NCBI GenBank assembly: GCA_030248225.1
Contig: JASANE010012680.1
Span: 1 to 64,000 of the forward strand
Direction of reading: 5' to 3'
Source: Trileptium ribeirensis
Taxonomy: Eukaryota > Nematoda > Enoplea > Enoplida > Thoracostomopsidae
DNA: 64,000 nucleotides
This document shows, one piece after another, positions 1 to 8,150 of the stretch; the first letter of the stretch is position 1, and each line of letters opens with the position of its first letter. Made by a program: the position numbers and the translations under genes. The notes under the pieces are model-generated. The model did no database searches and was not told the origin of the DNA. It worked only from the letters and a program-made list of their open reading frames with translations.

Positions 1-72
1 TAGGATTTGCCATGATAAACGCTTGCGTCGTGTCTGACACATTGTCCATTAGGTTACCGTAGTAGTCATCGC

Positions 73-468
73 TTAATGGAATGAATAAGAAATCAGCTGT
101 CGTGTATGGACCTCTAGGGCTTGCAAGCTTGCTGCCAAAAGCCTAAATGTGACAACGCCATTGTCGTCCACTGTTCGTCTTCGTCTGCGGTATTGCTGTA
201 CTTTATTATTTCGTAGCTTGTCAGCACTCATACGTATGTTTTCTAACGATAAGTGCGCTCTCAACGTCCGATGAAGAACCAGAAATGGTATACCTTGATC
301 ATTTATTTGAACATGATTTCTTGCACAGTCTACGCCTGACTTGCTAGAATCAAACGTTAAGGCAAGAGTACCTTCGTCCGAAACCCAGCGAGTGCTTGTC
401 AATTTCCCAGTCATTTCTTTCCAAGGAACAATGTTACACTGTTCTGTTTTATTTGGTTTCCACAGCAA
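73..468 (-). CDS. Envelope-glycoprotein-like, second part with polybasic stretch
   Basis: 131 residues in the same frame as 565-963, from which it is separated by a single TAA; open sequence extends upstream of the Met to about 562. It contains conserved Trp/Cys positions and a run of five Arg at residues 94-98 (bases 175-189), as found at furin-type cleavage sites of envelope proteins. A stop follows HTRQLISYSFH, and another frame stays similar to copy 2 up to the window edge, so the gene is frameshifted near base 73. Copy 2 has homologous pieces at 23284-23478 and 23492-23883. The role as a membrane-fusion glycoprotein is inferred from position, cysteines and the basic run; the C-terminal anchor is outside the window. 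Confidence 0.4.
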   Translation of the reverse strand: MLWKPNKTEQCNIVPWKEMTGKLTSTRWVSDEGTLALTFDSSKSGVDCARNHVQINDQGIPFLVLHRTLRAHLSLENIRMSADKLRNNKVQQYRRRRRTVDDNGVVTFRLLAASLQALEVHTRQLISYSFH

Positions 469-564
469 GAACTTTCCGTCCTGGATACCACATTCGCCAG
501 CGACGTATGAACAATGTGAAATAGATCCAACTGTTGATTCAGGATGTGGCTCCGAATGACGTTT

Positions 565-963
565 TTATACTTTGGCTAGTGATAGGAGGCAATTTGTCAC
601 TGAAAAAGTGTTCCATTTGCAGCAATGGATACCGCCACCGGGATAAGACCATTCTAATTTCTTGTTAGTTGTCCAGATATTTCCTATCTGAATTAGCGGT
701 CCTTCGGAACAAATTTTCTGGTCTTTCATTCTTTGGCATTCATCTCCGCCCACCGGTACGTGTTTGGTTTTCGCTTCTTTGAGATGTTCATCTGCAAAGA
801 AGTACGTATACGTTCGCACTTCATTTGTGACCTTATGACATAAGTAGGCATTGCTGACATACTGAATCATATTTTGCTTGTACAACCGCAAAGTTGTGTC
901 AATCGGGACATCAGTGTTGTTGAATTTGAAGCGTGACAGTGCATTGTCTGTGGTATTCGCCAT
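565..963 (-). CDS. Envelope-glycoprotein-like ectodomain, first part
   Basis: 132 residues with NTT/NNT glycosylation sequons, regularly spaced cysteines and aromatic-rich strands: AYLCHKVTNEVRTYTYFF followed by an ECQRM block, a C-S-E-G block and a W-S-Y-P-G-G-G-I-H-C-C block. This Cys/aromatic spacing resembles the N-terminal ectodomain of envelope glycoproteins carried by some invertebrate LTR retroelements and by mononegavirus-like glycoproteins; I cannot fix the family by eye. The ORF ends at a TAA (565-567), but the same frame continues into the next ORF. No signal peptide is present at this Met; the upstream small ORF has the only hydrophobic leader. Gene is broken and described only as found. 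Confidence 0.45.
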   Translation of the reverse strand: MANTTDNALSRFKFNNTDVPIDTTLRLYKQNMIQYVSNAYLCHKVTNEVRTYTYFFADEHLKEAKTKHVPVGGDECQRMKDQKICSEGPLIQIGNIWTTNKKLEWSYPGGGIHCCKWNTFSVTNCLLSLAKV

Positions 964-983
964 ATTTGACTATGCTGACCTGT

Positions 984-1418
984 TTAACACACCAAAGGAT
1001 TTGGGTGACTGTAACGGCCAAGCACAGCATATACCAGTAACAAAACTAACGTCATGATACATAACCCTGCTGTAAACGTCACTTTTGCTCCTCGGCTCGC
1101 GCGTACTGCTCCAGACGTTGCTGACCTTGAGCGCATGTCTTTCTTGGGTTGAGTTAATCGCGAACTTAACCGCGTTACTTCAGATTTTTCTTCGATATTT
1201 CCATGATTCGTCGGGCTATGGCCTATCGAATGTCTTCTACCCGGCTTAGCTTTAATGCTTTCCCGTGCATCCAAGATTGGTGGCAGTAATAACCGAGCTA
1301 AAGTACCCCGAACTCGATCCGTCATGCGTTTGCTTTCTGGTATTTCCTTATCTTGCGAATGATTTATCAGGATTGGTTCGGCATGAACCCATTTGCAGTC
1401 CGCTTTTCGTTCAACCAC
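984..1418 (-). CDS. Small basic protein with one C-terminal membrane segment, upstream of Env-like ORF
   Basis: 144 residues, rich in Arg/Lys/Ser, with one clear hydrophobic segment at about 113-133 (FTAGLCIMTLVLLLVYAVLG) near the C-terminus. It lies in a different frame from both the Gag-SGNH frame (stop at 1439) and the Env-like ORF (start at 963), with only about 20 bases to each side. The arrangement is that of a type II signal-anchor leader that would deliver a following glycoprotein to the secretory pathway if the two were joined by a frameshift or splice. That is inference; no family was recognised. Copy 2 has only a decayed counterpart in 24120-24600. Confidence 0.45.
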   Translation of the reverse strand: MVERKADCKWVHAEPILINHSQDKEIPESKRMTDRVRGTLARLLLPPILDARESIKAKPGRRHSIGHSPTNHGNIEEKSEVTRLSSRLTQPKKDMRSRSATSGAVRASRGAKVTFTAGLCIMTLVLLLVYAVLGRYSHPNPLVC

Positions 1419-1438
1419 TTGGTCCCGTATGGCCTGTT

Positions 1439-2149
1439 TTACCTTTCTAATTCGTTTACTTCATCTTCCTCCATTTCCCGTTCAGCTCTTATTTCATCGA
1501 CCATCAGTTGCATATGATGTTGCCGTCTCGTCAAAGGCCTAGGTAACGGTTCAGGTCGATGTTGTTGCGCTTCCGGAAGGGACCAATAATCTGGCAAGTT
1601 TTCGTCGAAAAGAAAGCGTTGTGCTATTGTTTCACGAATATTCCGAGATGTTAATGGACCGTTAGGTAAAGTGTAGGCGTGGTTGCGCATTTGTGGTGTT
1701 GCGTAACCTCGTACTCGGAAAGAGAACGACTCGCCAAGCAGAAACATAGCTTCATCTGTTAAATAAGGTGCACAGCGGATCAGATATCCTTGTGGTTCCG
1801 GAAATAGCTCGTCGTTTTCCAAGAACTGACAGCGAATTGGCCAACGCGAATTAGATTGTTGAACACACGATAGAATTTGATCTGAAAAGCAGTCACGAGC
1901 TAGTTGTGGTAAATCGCATCTTTGTGTTAAGCCAGACCAGTAGACACATTCAACGCTGTGCTGAGTTGTGTGCAGCATTCCCAATACGCGGCTATGACCT
2001 AACCTTATAAGGCGGTCAAATACGCCAGGCGGTACCGCATCGCCCGTTTTACTTACTGTATTATTAGCACCTACATGCAGTGTAATAATCAGTCGCTCAC
2101 TAGGTCTAACGGGCAGGCGTTGTAGAGCACTAGCGAGGAGTTCGTCCAC
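1439..2149 (-). CDS. SGNH/GDSL-hydrolase-like domain fused in frame behind Gag/NC
   Basis: 236 residues continuing the Gag frame after one TGA. Residues 20-30, LIITLHVGANN, match the SGNH block III pattern (GxND; here GANN, but GIND in copy 2 at 25377-25388). ECVYWSGL (67-74) sits where the family has a strand plus Ser/Gly turn, and RCAPYLTDEA (125-134) sits where the catalytic Asp-x-x-His would be; Asp and His are replaced, and copy 2 also has Pro-Tyr there. In active members Ser, Asp and His hydrolyse esters; this copy lacks all three and should be inactive. GDSL-type ORFs are known as accessory genes of some LTR and Penelope-like elements. The C-terminal 100 residues are charged and end in an acidic coil (EREMEEDEVNELER). 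The family call rests mainly on comparing the two copies. Confidence 0.55.
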   Translation of the reverse strand: MDELLASALQRLPVRPSERLIITLHVGANNTVSKTGDAVPPGVFDRLIRLGHSRVLGMLHTTQHSVECVYWSGLTQRCDLPQLARDCFSDQILSCVQQSNSRWPIRCQFLENDELFPEPQGYLIRCAPYLTDEAMFLLGESFSFRVRGYATPQMRNHAYTLPNGPLTSRNIRETIAQRFLFDENLPDYWSLPEAQQHRPEPLPRPLTRRQHHMQLMVDEIRAEREMEEDEVNELER

Positions 2150-2194
2150 GGTTTCAAGTCGGAGTCCGTATTTCCAGAGTACTAAAGATAAAGA

Positions 2195-3313
2195 TCACGT
2201 ACTACTGTTCATTCGCTGTAGTTGTTCGTCTCCGACGAATATGTGCCTGATAGCCTGAGGCTGCATCGTTTCAGGGGGTGTTACGTTGATGCGAGGTTGT
2301 TGCCCAACGTTCGCCTCTGGTCTTTGTACGGTTGTTCCTTGTTGAGAAGTGCACCTTCGAAGTGGAACCTGACGCGTGTTGGCATCAAAAGTACGAGATG
2401 TCGAACTATTTGAACATGATGCTGCGCTATCTCCTGCTTTGCGAATTGGTCCGTATCCTTGCAGCTGATAATCTGAGGTATATTCCGTGACCCTAATTGA
2501 AGTCATCGGCAATTTTGTGTCGTCGTCGTGATTTGTTACCGTGGCAATACACTTTGTGGCTTCAGGTACCGTTGGCTTGGAACCTTTGTCAACGTAATCA
2601 ACGATATTATTTTCATGCAGCTTATTATCGTCGTAGCCTGGCCGATGGCAGCCGTTTTGCGAAAGCGTGGTAGCACGCACGCCTGTCCCCGCGCGTGACC
2701 GTTCCACGGACGTAGCGTTTAACGTTACAATGCCGCTGTCCGATGCGCCACTGCCGCTCTGTGGTCGCGCCGTATAGTCTTGGGATACACGACACCAAGA
2801 CGACTCCGTAGGCCGTCCGACCAATGTTCCTATAAACGGTGGTATGCGCAATATATTTTGAAGTCCGTTAGATTGTTCATCCACGAAACCTTGTGTTTGT
2901 TCGTTTTCCTGCTGCGCTGACGAAGCGTGTATGACATTAGTACTTGCGGGCATTCTTGAATTGCCACTCCTGTTTAGGTTTTCGGGCCGGCTGGAGTGCC
3001 TTCCACTGTTACCTCTATCTATTCGTTGACGAGCCCGACAGTCTTCGGTTCGATGTCCACTGCTTCGATGAAAGTGGCAGTAGCTTCTGTCGTTTGTGTT
3101 TTTGTTGCAGTGTAATGCCGTGTGCCCCGAACGACCACAGATTTGGCAAATAGGCCTGTTAGTCAGTGTATACTGTTGCCGAGGATACATGTAACCAGTT
3201 GCACCGGCGTTATGTGTAACAGCATTCCCTCGGCTGGGCACTGTTCGTATATTTTGGCTGCTTGTCGTGCGAGTTATTGCATTGACAGCGTTTTGCCTCG
3301 TTGCCAGCTCCAA
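2195..3313 (-). CDS. Nucleocapsid zinc-knuckle protein with N-terminal end of SGNH domain
   Basis: A 372-residue ORF in the same frame as the upstream capsid ORF. Two CCHC zinc knuckles are seen at residues 56-69 (CQICGRSGHTALHC) and 79-92 (CHFHRSSGHRTEDC; its second ligand is His rather than Cys). Such knuckles bind element RNA during packaging. The middle (100-340) is Ser/Arg/Asn-rich and probably disordered. The last residues, IFVGDEQLQRM, align with FVGDSQLLHV in copy 2 (25531-25545), the block I nucleophile motif of SGNH/GDSL hydrolases; here the Ser is Glu. A TGA at 2195-2197 then interrupts the frame, which continues without shift into the next ORF. The annotated Met lies 18 codons after the upstream TAA and may not be a true start. 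Confidence 0.7.
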   Translation of the reverse strand: MELATRQNAVNAITRTTSSQNIRTVPSRGNAVTHNAGATGYMYPRQQYTLTNRPICQICGRSGHTALHCNKNTNDRSYCHFHRSSGHRTEDCRARQRIDRGNSGRHSSRPENLNRSGNSRMPASTNVIHASSAQQENEQTQGFVDEQSNGLQNILRIPPFIGTLVGRPTESSWCRVSQDYTARPQSGSGASDSGIVTLNATSVERSRAGTGVRATTLSQNGCHRPGYDDNKLHENNIVDYVDKGSKPTVPEATKCIATVTNHDDDTKLPMTSIRVTEYTSDYQLQGYGPIRKAGDSAASCSNSSTSRTFDANTRQVPLRRCTSQQGTTVQRPEANVGQQPRINVTPPETMQPQAIRHIFVGDEQLQRMNSST

Positions 3314-3370
3314 GTTGTCTAATCGATTTACGATAGCATGTGCCCATACAGGTGTGTCGACTGGTCCGCC

Positions 3371-4387
3371 TTACATCGAAGTTACACCTTGTTCGCGAAC
3401 GTTAATACTATTGATGTGTGTTTTATTGGTTGCGGCAGTATCAGCGATTCCAGCTGCAGAATTTAATTTTGTTTCAATTCGCTCTGCCGCCAAAATTGCT
3501 TCTGCCATAGTTTTAGGGCCCATTGCCTTAACTTCTTCACGAATTTGAGGTCTAAGGCCGGCAATAAATTTATTGCTCACAGTCGTTTGTTTCTCCGCTT
3601 CTACTGTCATATAGCTTAGAGCCGACTGTGCCCGCTCCGTTAGTGATCTAGCGTAGCAACCGACAGTTTCACTGAACCCCTGTGTGCGAATATCGTATTT
3701 GTCACTGAGATACCTGCGGCGATCTTCAGTCATCAATGCGGCATCCAGGCTCGAAACAAGCCGGTCATAATCTTGCTTAGTTGTTTGGTCGAGTCCGTTA
3801 TACACGAACTTAGCATGGCCGGCTAAATGTACACCTAGTAGTGACGGTTTATTTTGATCAGGCCATGCGTTCGCGGCAAATTTGACTTCGAACTCGTTTA
3901 CTCTCCAACTCCCAAAATCGTCACCTTTTTCCCCACTAAACGGAGTAATTGGTATGTTCGGTCCCCTATTTGCCATATTTTTATAAGCAATACTCTTATC
4001 AAAAAGACAAGTACTTGTATATGGAACGCTATGTTGCAATTGTTGTTCTGTTTCGATACTGTTTTTATTTTGTTCAAACGTCACTTTGCAAGATTCGTCA
4101 AATTTGTTAAGTCCGGCTAAGGTTTGCGTTGTTGTTGCTTGAATGATTTCAAGCGTTGCTAAAATATTTTCAGCCGGTACGATATCAGAAATACGTTCTC
4201 CCGATACCGGCCGTGATGATTCGAATGCTTGGATAGCTTTTTCTAAAGCGTGGATAGCGGGGTGTTCAGTACTGGTTTGTGCGTTCGTAAGTCGTGTAAG
4301 TGCGACTGAATGTTCGTCAAGCACCTGAGCGAGATTATCTAAGCGTGTTTTTACTAAGACTTGCAACGCAGCTAATTGCGTATCCAC
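3371..4387 (-). CDS. gag: Gag capsid protein, Ty3/gypsy-like
   Basis: A 338-residue protein with a helical, coiled-coil-like N-terminus (residues 1-130) followed by a Ty3/gypsy-type Gag capsid region (about 147-300): ITPFSGEKGDDFGSW, then NEFEVKFAANAWPDQNK, a short hydrophobic helix and VYNGLD. This is the usual pattern of the retrotransposon Gag family (F-x-G, D-F-x-x-W, F-x-x-x, A-x-x-W). Capsid proteins of this family assemble cytoplasmic particles around element RNA. The start at 4387 is the first Met in an open frame. The frame continues after a TAA stop into the zinc-knuckle ORF, so Gag may end here or the stop may be damage or readthrough. Copy 2 carries a decayed homologue (26576-27612) sharing MGP-TMAEAILAA. 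Confidence 0.8.
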   Translation of the reverse strand: MDTQLAALQVLVKTRLDNLAQVLDEHSVALTRLTNAQTSTEHPAIHALEKAIQAFESSRPVSGERISDIVPAENILATLEIIQATTTQTLAGLNKFDESCKVTFEQNKNSIETEQQLQHSVPYTSTCLFDKSIAYKNMANRGPNIPITPFSGEKGDDFGSWRVNEFEVKFAANAWPDQNKPSLLGVHLAGHAKFVYNGLDQTTKQDYDRLVSSLDAALMTEDRRRYLSDKYDIRTQGFSETVGCYARSLTERAQSALSYMTVEAEKQTTVSNKFIAGLRPQIREEVKAMGPKTMAEAILAAERIETKLNSAAGIADTAATNKTHINSINVREQGVTSM

Positions 4388-5020
4388 AGACGTTAGCGTC
4401 CGTTGGTGGCCTCGATCGTCGCGCGCTGTACTATCAGAACCGCGACGTTGATTCAGTTTTTGCGTTTATCCCAGCCGGGACACCGGCCGCTATCGAGAAC
4501 TATTGCACTACCGAGAAAAAAATGTATTATAAATAACTGCAATATATATAGTGAACAACTTTTTCCGTTGCCACCACTTGTAACGTTGGCGTTGTGGCCT
4601 AAGGCAGGGTGCAGGTGTAAGAACTAGCGAGTCCGTCTGGTCCAAACGCGCTAGCTTTCCACCATACAGACAATACTAGCCGCTAAACAACTGCTACTGT
4701 CTGATCAGCCGCAATGTCCGAATATACAAACGTCACGGCCGTTTATACAATGTAAAGCATAATTACGAGCAAGAGCTTTATTAAAAACACCACCACGAAA
4801 AATGAAGAAAACTGAATAACAACCAACTTTCAAGAAAGTTCTGCAATTTATATATCATACGAGAACCTGAAACACCCTCTGTTGTGACATTTAATACCGC
4901 AGATTCTACAAAGAAAAGAACACCATGGCATTCAAGCAACATACAACAACTAACTAAACAAAACAACAAAATATTAAGAAATTGCAATATTATTAAAATA
5001 ATATTAATTATGCTAATATA
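4388..5020. other. Leader of copy 1 and AT-rich flank, no gene seen
   Basis: The first about 230 bases upstream of gag are GC-richer and match the corresponding leader of copy 2 in patches (TTAGCGTCC near 4393; a CCACCACTTG word near 4577 matching 27984). No LTR ends or primer-binding site could be recognised. Beyond about 4770 the sequence is AT-rich with no supported feature. Confidence 0.4.
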
Positions 5021-5060
5021 TTAGTAATAATAATAATAATAATAAGAATAATAATATATA
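5020..5060. repeat. AAT-type microsatellite
   Basis: Run of TAA/AAT trinucleotides with a few interruptions, next to AT-rich sequence. Confidence 0.8.
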
Positions 5061-5079
5061 GCGGTTCAGGGCTGTTGGC

Positions 5080-5573
5080 TTAGACGGCAGCCTCTGGCTC
5101 CAAGATTCTTAGCGTTACAATATTAATAGTACGTAACATTTGTTTGCGAATTTCATCGCAATGAACAGACCATTTTAATTGATCATCAATATGCAGTCAC
5201 AGATCACAAAAATAAGTGGATGAAGGTAAAGGAATATTAGCAAGGTTATAACAGAAACATGGATTAGTTTCGGCGATGTGCACAACTGAACGCTTATGAC
5301 CAGCAACAAAGAGCGACCGTATCTTTGCATAATTAAGAATATCATATATATCATGTTGAATAAGATGTTTATCAAGAATCGGGTTGTGCTTTGAAATACT
5401 TCTAAAGATCTTAATATCATGAGCAAATAACATTACAGTGGAATCGGTTACACAGTAAACAATATCAGTTAAGTAGGTATATATTAAACAATAAAGGGCC
5501 AAGCACTGATCCTTGAGATACACCGGAAATAACGGTCACTGGAGCAGAATATTCTGTACCAACAATGACACGG
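5080..5573 (-). pseudogene. CR1/Jockey-like LINE reverse transcriptase fragment
   Basis: Minus-strand reading from 5573 gives an RT palm segment: SGVSQGSVLGPLLFNIYL, then after a one-base shift TDIVYCVTDSTVMLFAHD, where FAHD replaces the catalytic FADD of this LINE group. It continues with a run ending in a block that matches the usual F-N-x-x-K-C-x-V-x-H segment (FVAGHKRSVVHIAETNPC) and a final LHIDDQLKWSVHCDEI, equivalent to the D-L-G-V-x-I-D-x-x-L-x-F-x-x-H motif. Frameshifts, stops and the Asp-to-His change show it is dead. The 5' (right) end stops abruptly at a 37-bp tandem array. No endonuclease or ORF1 is attached. Confidence 0.8.
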
Positions 5574-5837
5574 TCCTCAAAGAGAACCTTCGGTTGTCCT
5601 CGTCGCTGAGAGCTCAAAGGGAACCTTGGGTTGTCCTTGTTGCTAAGAGCTCAAATGGAACCTTCGGTTGTCCTCGTTGCTAAGAGCTCAAAGGGAAACT
5701 TTCGGTTGTCCTCGTTGCTAAGAGCTCAAAGGGAACCTTCGGTTGTCCTCTTTGCTAAGAGCTCAAAGAGGACCTTTGTTTGTCCTCTTTGCTAAGAGCT
5801 CAACGGGAACCTTCGGCTGTCCTCGTTGCTAAGAGAA
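5573..5837. repeat. 37-bp minisatellite, 7 units
   Basis: GAGCTC recurs at 5610, 5647, 5684, 5722, 5759 and 5796, spacing 37 or 38. Each unit reads GAGCTCAAAGGGAACCTTCG then GTTGTCCTCGTTGCTAA with few changes. It begins exactly where the LINE fragment ends. Confidence 0.9.
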
Positions 5838-6435
5838 AATGATGAAAATATAGGCAGTGTACCCAAAAGAAATGTGTGCACACACTGGACATTGTATAGC
5901 ATGTATCGTACGCAACTGCTAATATTACTATAATTTCTTGTCACATTTGGCAATGCTAAAAAGCCGGAGGAAAGGTGGTAGCATTGCATTGTTTCTCTAA
6001 CTAATTTGTGGCAATGGATATAAATTATCAGTATTGAGTGATTTTTTTGTAAAAATTGCGCTGAAGTTATCAGTATATATCTATTACTGCATTTATCAAA
6101 ACATTAATGTCCGATACTTGTATCAAAAGTAGTTTATGTACGAATAACATTAGCATGTGTGCAGGTAGTGGCTAGTGTAAGCTTATGGTAGCAAACCATT
6201 GCAGGCAACATGTGGAAAGTGAACGACTATATGTACAACTAATGGGCAATTACAATATCTGCGTTACAAGAGTAACGACAGCGACTATATCAACATTGTG
6301 TACAAGCGTAACGACAGCGACTATATCAACATTGTGGTTACAGTGGCAGCGGTCATATCAACACTCCGTGCGCAATAATAACTATAATTATATAGTTTGT
6401 GTAATTGCAACTGCCGGCCAATGTAACCTTTACGG
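5838..6435. other. Unassigned sequence with a 42-bp direct duplication
   Basis: No gene recognised. At about 6262-6350 the phrase GTAACGACAGCGACTATATC occurs twice about 40 bases apart, with a weaker third copy. Confidence 0.4.
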
Positions 6436-6439
6436 GCGA

Positions 6440-6640
6440 AAATGAAATGCGTGTTATGCCGTTCTCGACAAACCAAGCCCAAGCCTTAGTCTTAGCCTAA
6501 ACTAAGGTTTCTATATGAGCCATGTACTAAGCCTAAACCTAAGTCGGGGGCTACCTTCCCCCGAACCCCCCGCTCTATGTTGTTCTTTTTTCTAACGTTG
6601 TAACGTCCGGCCCCTAAAGGTGATATGGGGCCAACCGCCA
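6440..6640 (+). repeat. Dispersed repeat family with TTAGGC-like words, copy 1
   Basis: Contains TTCTCGA, alternating CCTAAGCC/TTAGGC words, TATATGAGCCATGTACT, a C-rich block and TTCTTTTTTCTAACGTT. The reverse complement of 48470-48650 matches it almost base for base; diverged copies are at 18530-18690, 42330-42440 and 50040-50125. Class unknown; no TIR or tail seen. Confidence 0.7.
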
Positions 6641-6748
6641 AATATGAATCGTATATTCTACACACGAAATGTGGATATGGTAGCCACGTACCCACGACGT
6701 AAATATAGGTGCTATCATTGGGCATGAAATATAGGTAAAATAAATGTA

Positions 6749-6983
6749 CACTCTAAATACATTCTGTGAAATTTAAAAGAAATTTCTTTGAATTTTGCAC
6801 CACCAGATATTCTTTTAAAATTCAAAGAAATATTCAAAGATATGAAATTTCAAAGATGTGTAATTCTTAAAGAAATAATTTTTTGAATTTCAAGGAATGT
6901 TTCTTTGCATTTTAAAATAATAAACAGGTAGTGCAAAATTCAAAGAAATTTCTTTTAAATTTCACAGAAACCTATTTTCAGTG
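6749..6983. mobile_element. Tc1/mariner-type MITE with about 55-bp inverted repeats
   Basis: Left arm from 6749 (CACTCTAAATACATTCTGTG) and right arm ending 6983 are imperfect reverse complements over about 55 bases, including AAATTTCTTTGAATTTTGCA. A TA dinucleotide flanks each end (6747-6748, 6984-6985), the target duplication of Tc1/mariner elements. About 235 bp and non-coding, so it would need transposase from elsewhere. Confidence 0.75.
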
Positions 6984-7489
6984 TAGATATTGTCGTTACT
7001 GTTGCGCACGGAATGTTGACATAGTCGCTATAATTATAGTTATAACCTATATATGGTCACTACCATTGCACATTAATAGTATATTTTCACTGTGCAGATT
7101 TGGCATGCAATGGTTACAGCCATATTGTTAAAGTAGCCACTAGCTTAACCCATCTTAGTGTGATTTTTGCATTACTAAAGCTGTCAAACCATTTATCAAA
7201 ACAGAAAATATAGTAATTTACCACATTACTGATATCCCTAACTAGATATTTTAGAAGCCTAATGTATCTACATTGGAATTTGGACAAAATTAGGGTTTAA
7301 TAAGGGTTTACAGTTGACCTTAGATCAGGCACGAGAAAATACACTCAAATGCTATTTCGCCAATCCGTGAAGTATATGCACAATATTAAATGGTTTTTAA
7401 AGAGAAAATTTTGCGAAACATCACCTCAAATTTTAGGGTTCACAGTCAAATTAAGACCCCAAATAACGGGCATATTATATTTCTGCTAA

Positions 7490-8015
7490 TAAATTAGGCC
7501 TAAGGGTTATTTTCCTCAGGACACCTCAGGCGTATAAGTAGCGCTCAATATCAGGTACGAATGAGGATCGGCCACGACATCCATGTAGTGTCTGCCTACT
7601 GTTTACCAAAGTAATTGAGCCCCGGATTTTTAATCCTCCTTCAGATTGTAGTCTCCGTTATATTACTACTATAAATAAATTAGGCCAAACGGTCATTCTC
7701 CCCTCCCCAGGAGACCTCGGCTGGATTTTTAGTCCTCCTTCAGATTGTAGTCCCCGGTATATTACTATTATAAATAAATTAGGCCAAAGGGTCATTCTCC
7801 CCTCCCCAGGAGACCTCAGCTGGATTTTTAGTCCTCCCTTCAGATTGTAGTCTCCGTTATATTACTACTATAAATAAAATAGGCCAAAGGGTCATTCTCC
7901 GCAGGGCACGTCAGGTGTATAAGTAGCGCTCAGGTGTATGCATGTAATGTCTGCCTATTGCGTATACTAAGGCAATTTGGGGGCTGGATTTTTAGCCCTT
8001 CCTTCAGGTCGTAGT
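7490..8015. repeat. Nested tandem repeat: 100-bp units inside a larger duplication
   Basis: CAGATTGTAGTC recurs at about 7642, 7741 and 7841, giving three roughly 100-bp units that include AAATTAGGCCAAA and CCCTCCCCAGGAGACCTC. Flanking them, a block with GTATAAGTAGCGCTCA and TGTCTGCCTA occurs before (about 7530-7620) and after (about 7917-7980), so the array lies inside an older duplication. Confidence 0.8.
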
Positions 8016-8090
8016 TCCCGTATGGTATCATTTCCGGGACGGTGATGGTGCACCATTATAATGGCGGGATCAGTTCTAATGCAAGAGATG

Positions 8091-8150
8091 TGTTTTAAAA
8101 TTTCAGGCAGTGTTTTAAAATTTCAGGCAGTGTTTTAAAATTTCAGGCTT
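8091..8150. repeat. 20-bp direct repeat, 3 units
   Basis: TGTTTTAAAATTTCAGGCAG occurs twice in full and a third time truncated where the fold-back element begins. Confidence 0.85.

Larger units (their letters stand above)
1..4620 (-). mobile_element. Ty3-like Gag/SGNH/Env retroelement, copy 1 (left end cut by window)
   Basis: On the minus strand this unit reads Gag capsid (from 4387), CCHC zinc knuckles, an SGNH-hydrolase-like domain, a short ORF with one membrane segment, and an envelope-like glycoprotein that runs off the window edge. The Gag-NC-SGNH part is a single frame from 4387 to 1439 broken only by a TAA (3371-3373) and a TGA (2195-2197). There is no room for reverse transcriptase, RNase H or integrase between Gag and Env, so pol is either absent or beyond the left edge. 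No LTR could be recognised. A second copy lies at 23165-28010; the leader around 4565-4610 matches 27978-28010. Low decay relative to copy 2 suggests a younger insertion. Confidence 0.75.

Noticed and set aside
1900..1980. Integrase HHCC zinc-binding domain, suggested by VYWSGL and following cysteines
   Set aside because: The expected His and second Cys spacing is missing, and copy 2 at the same place shows SGNH block motifs (GDSQL, GIND) just upstream, which explain the region better.
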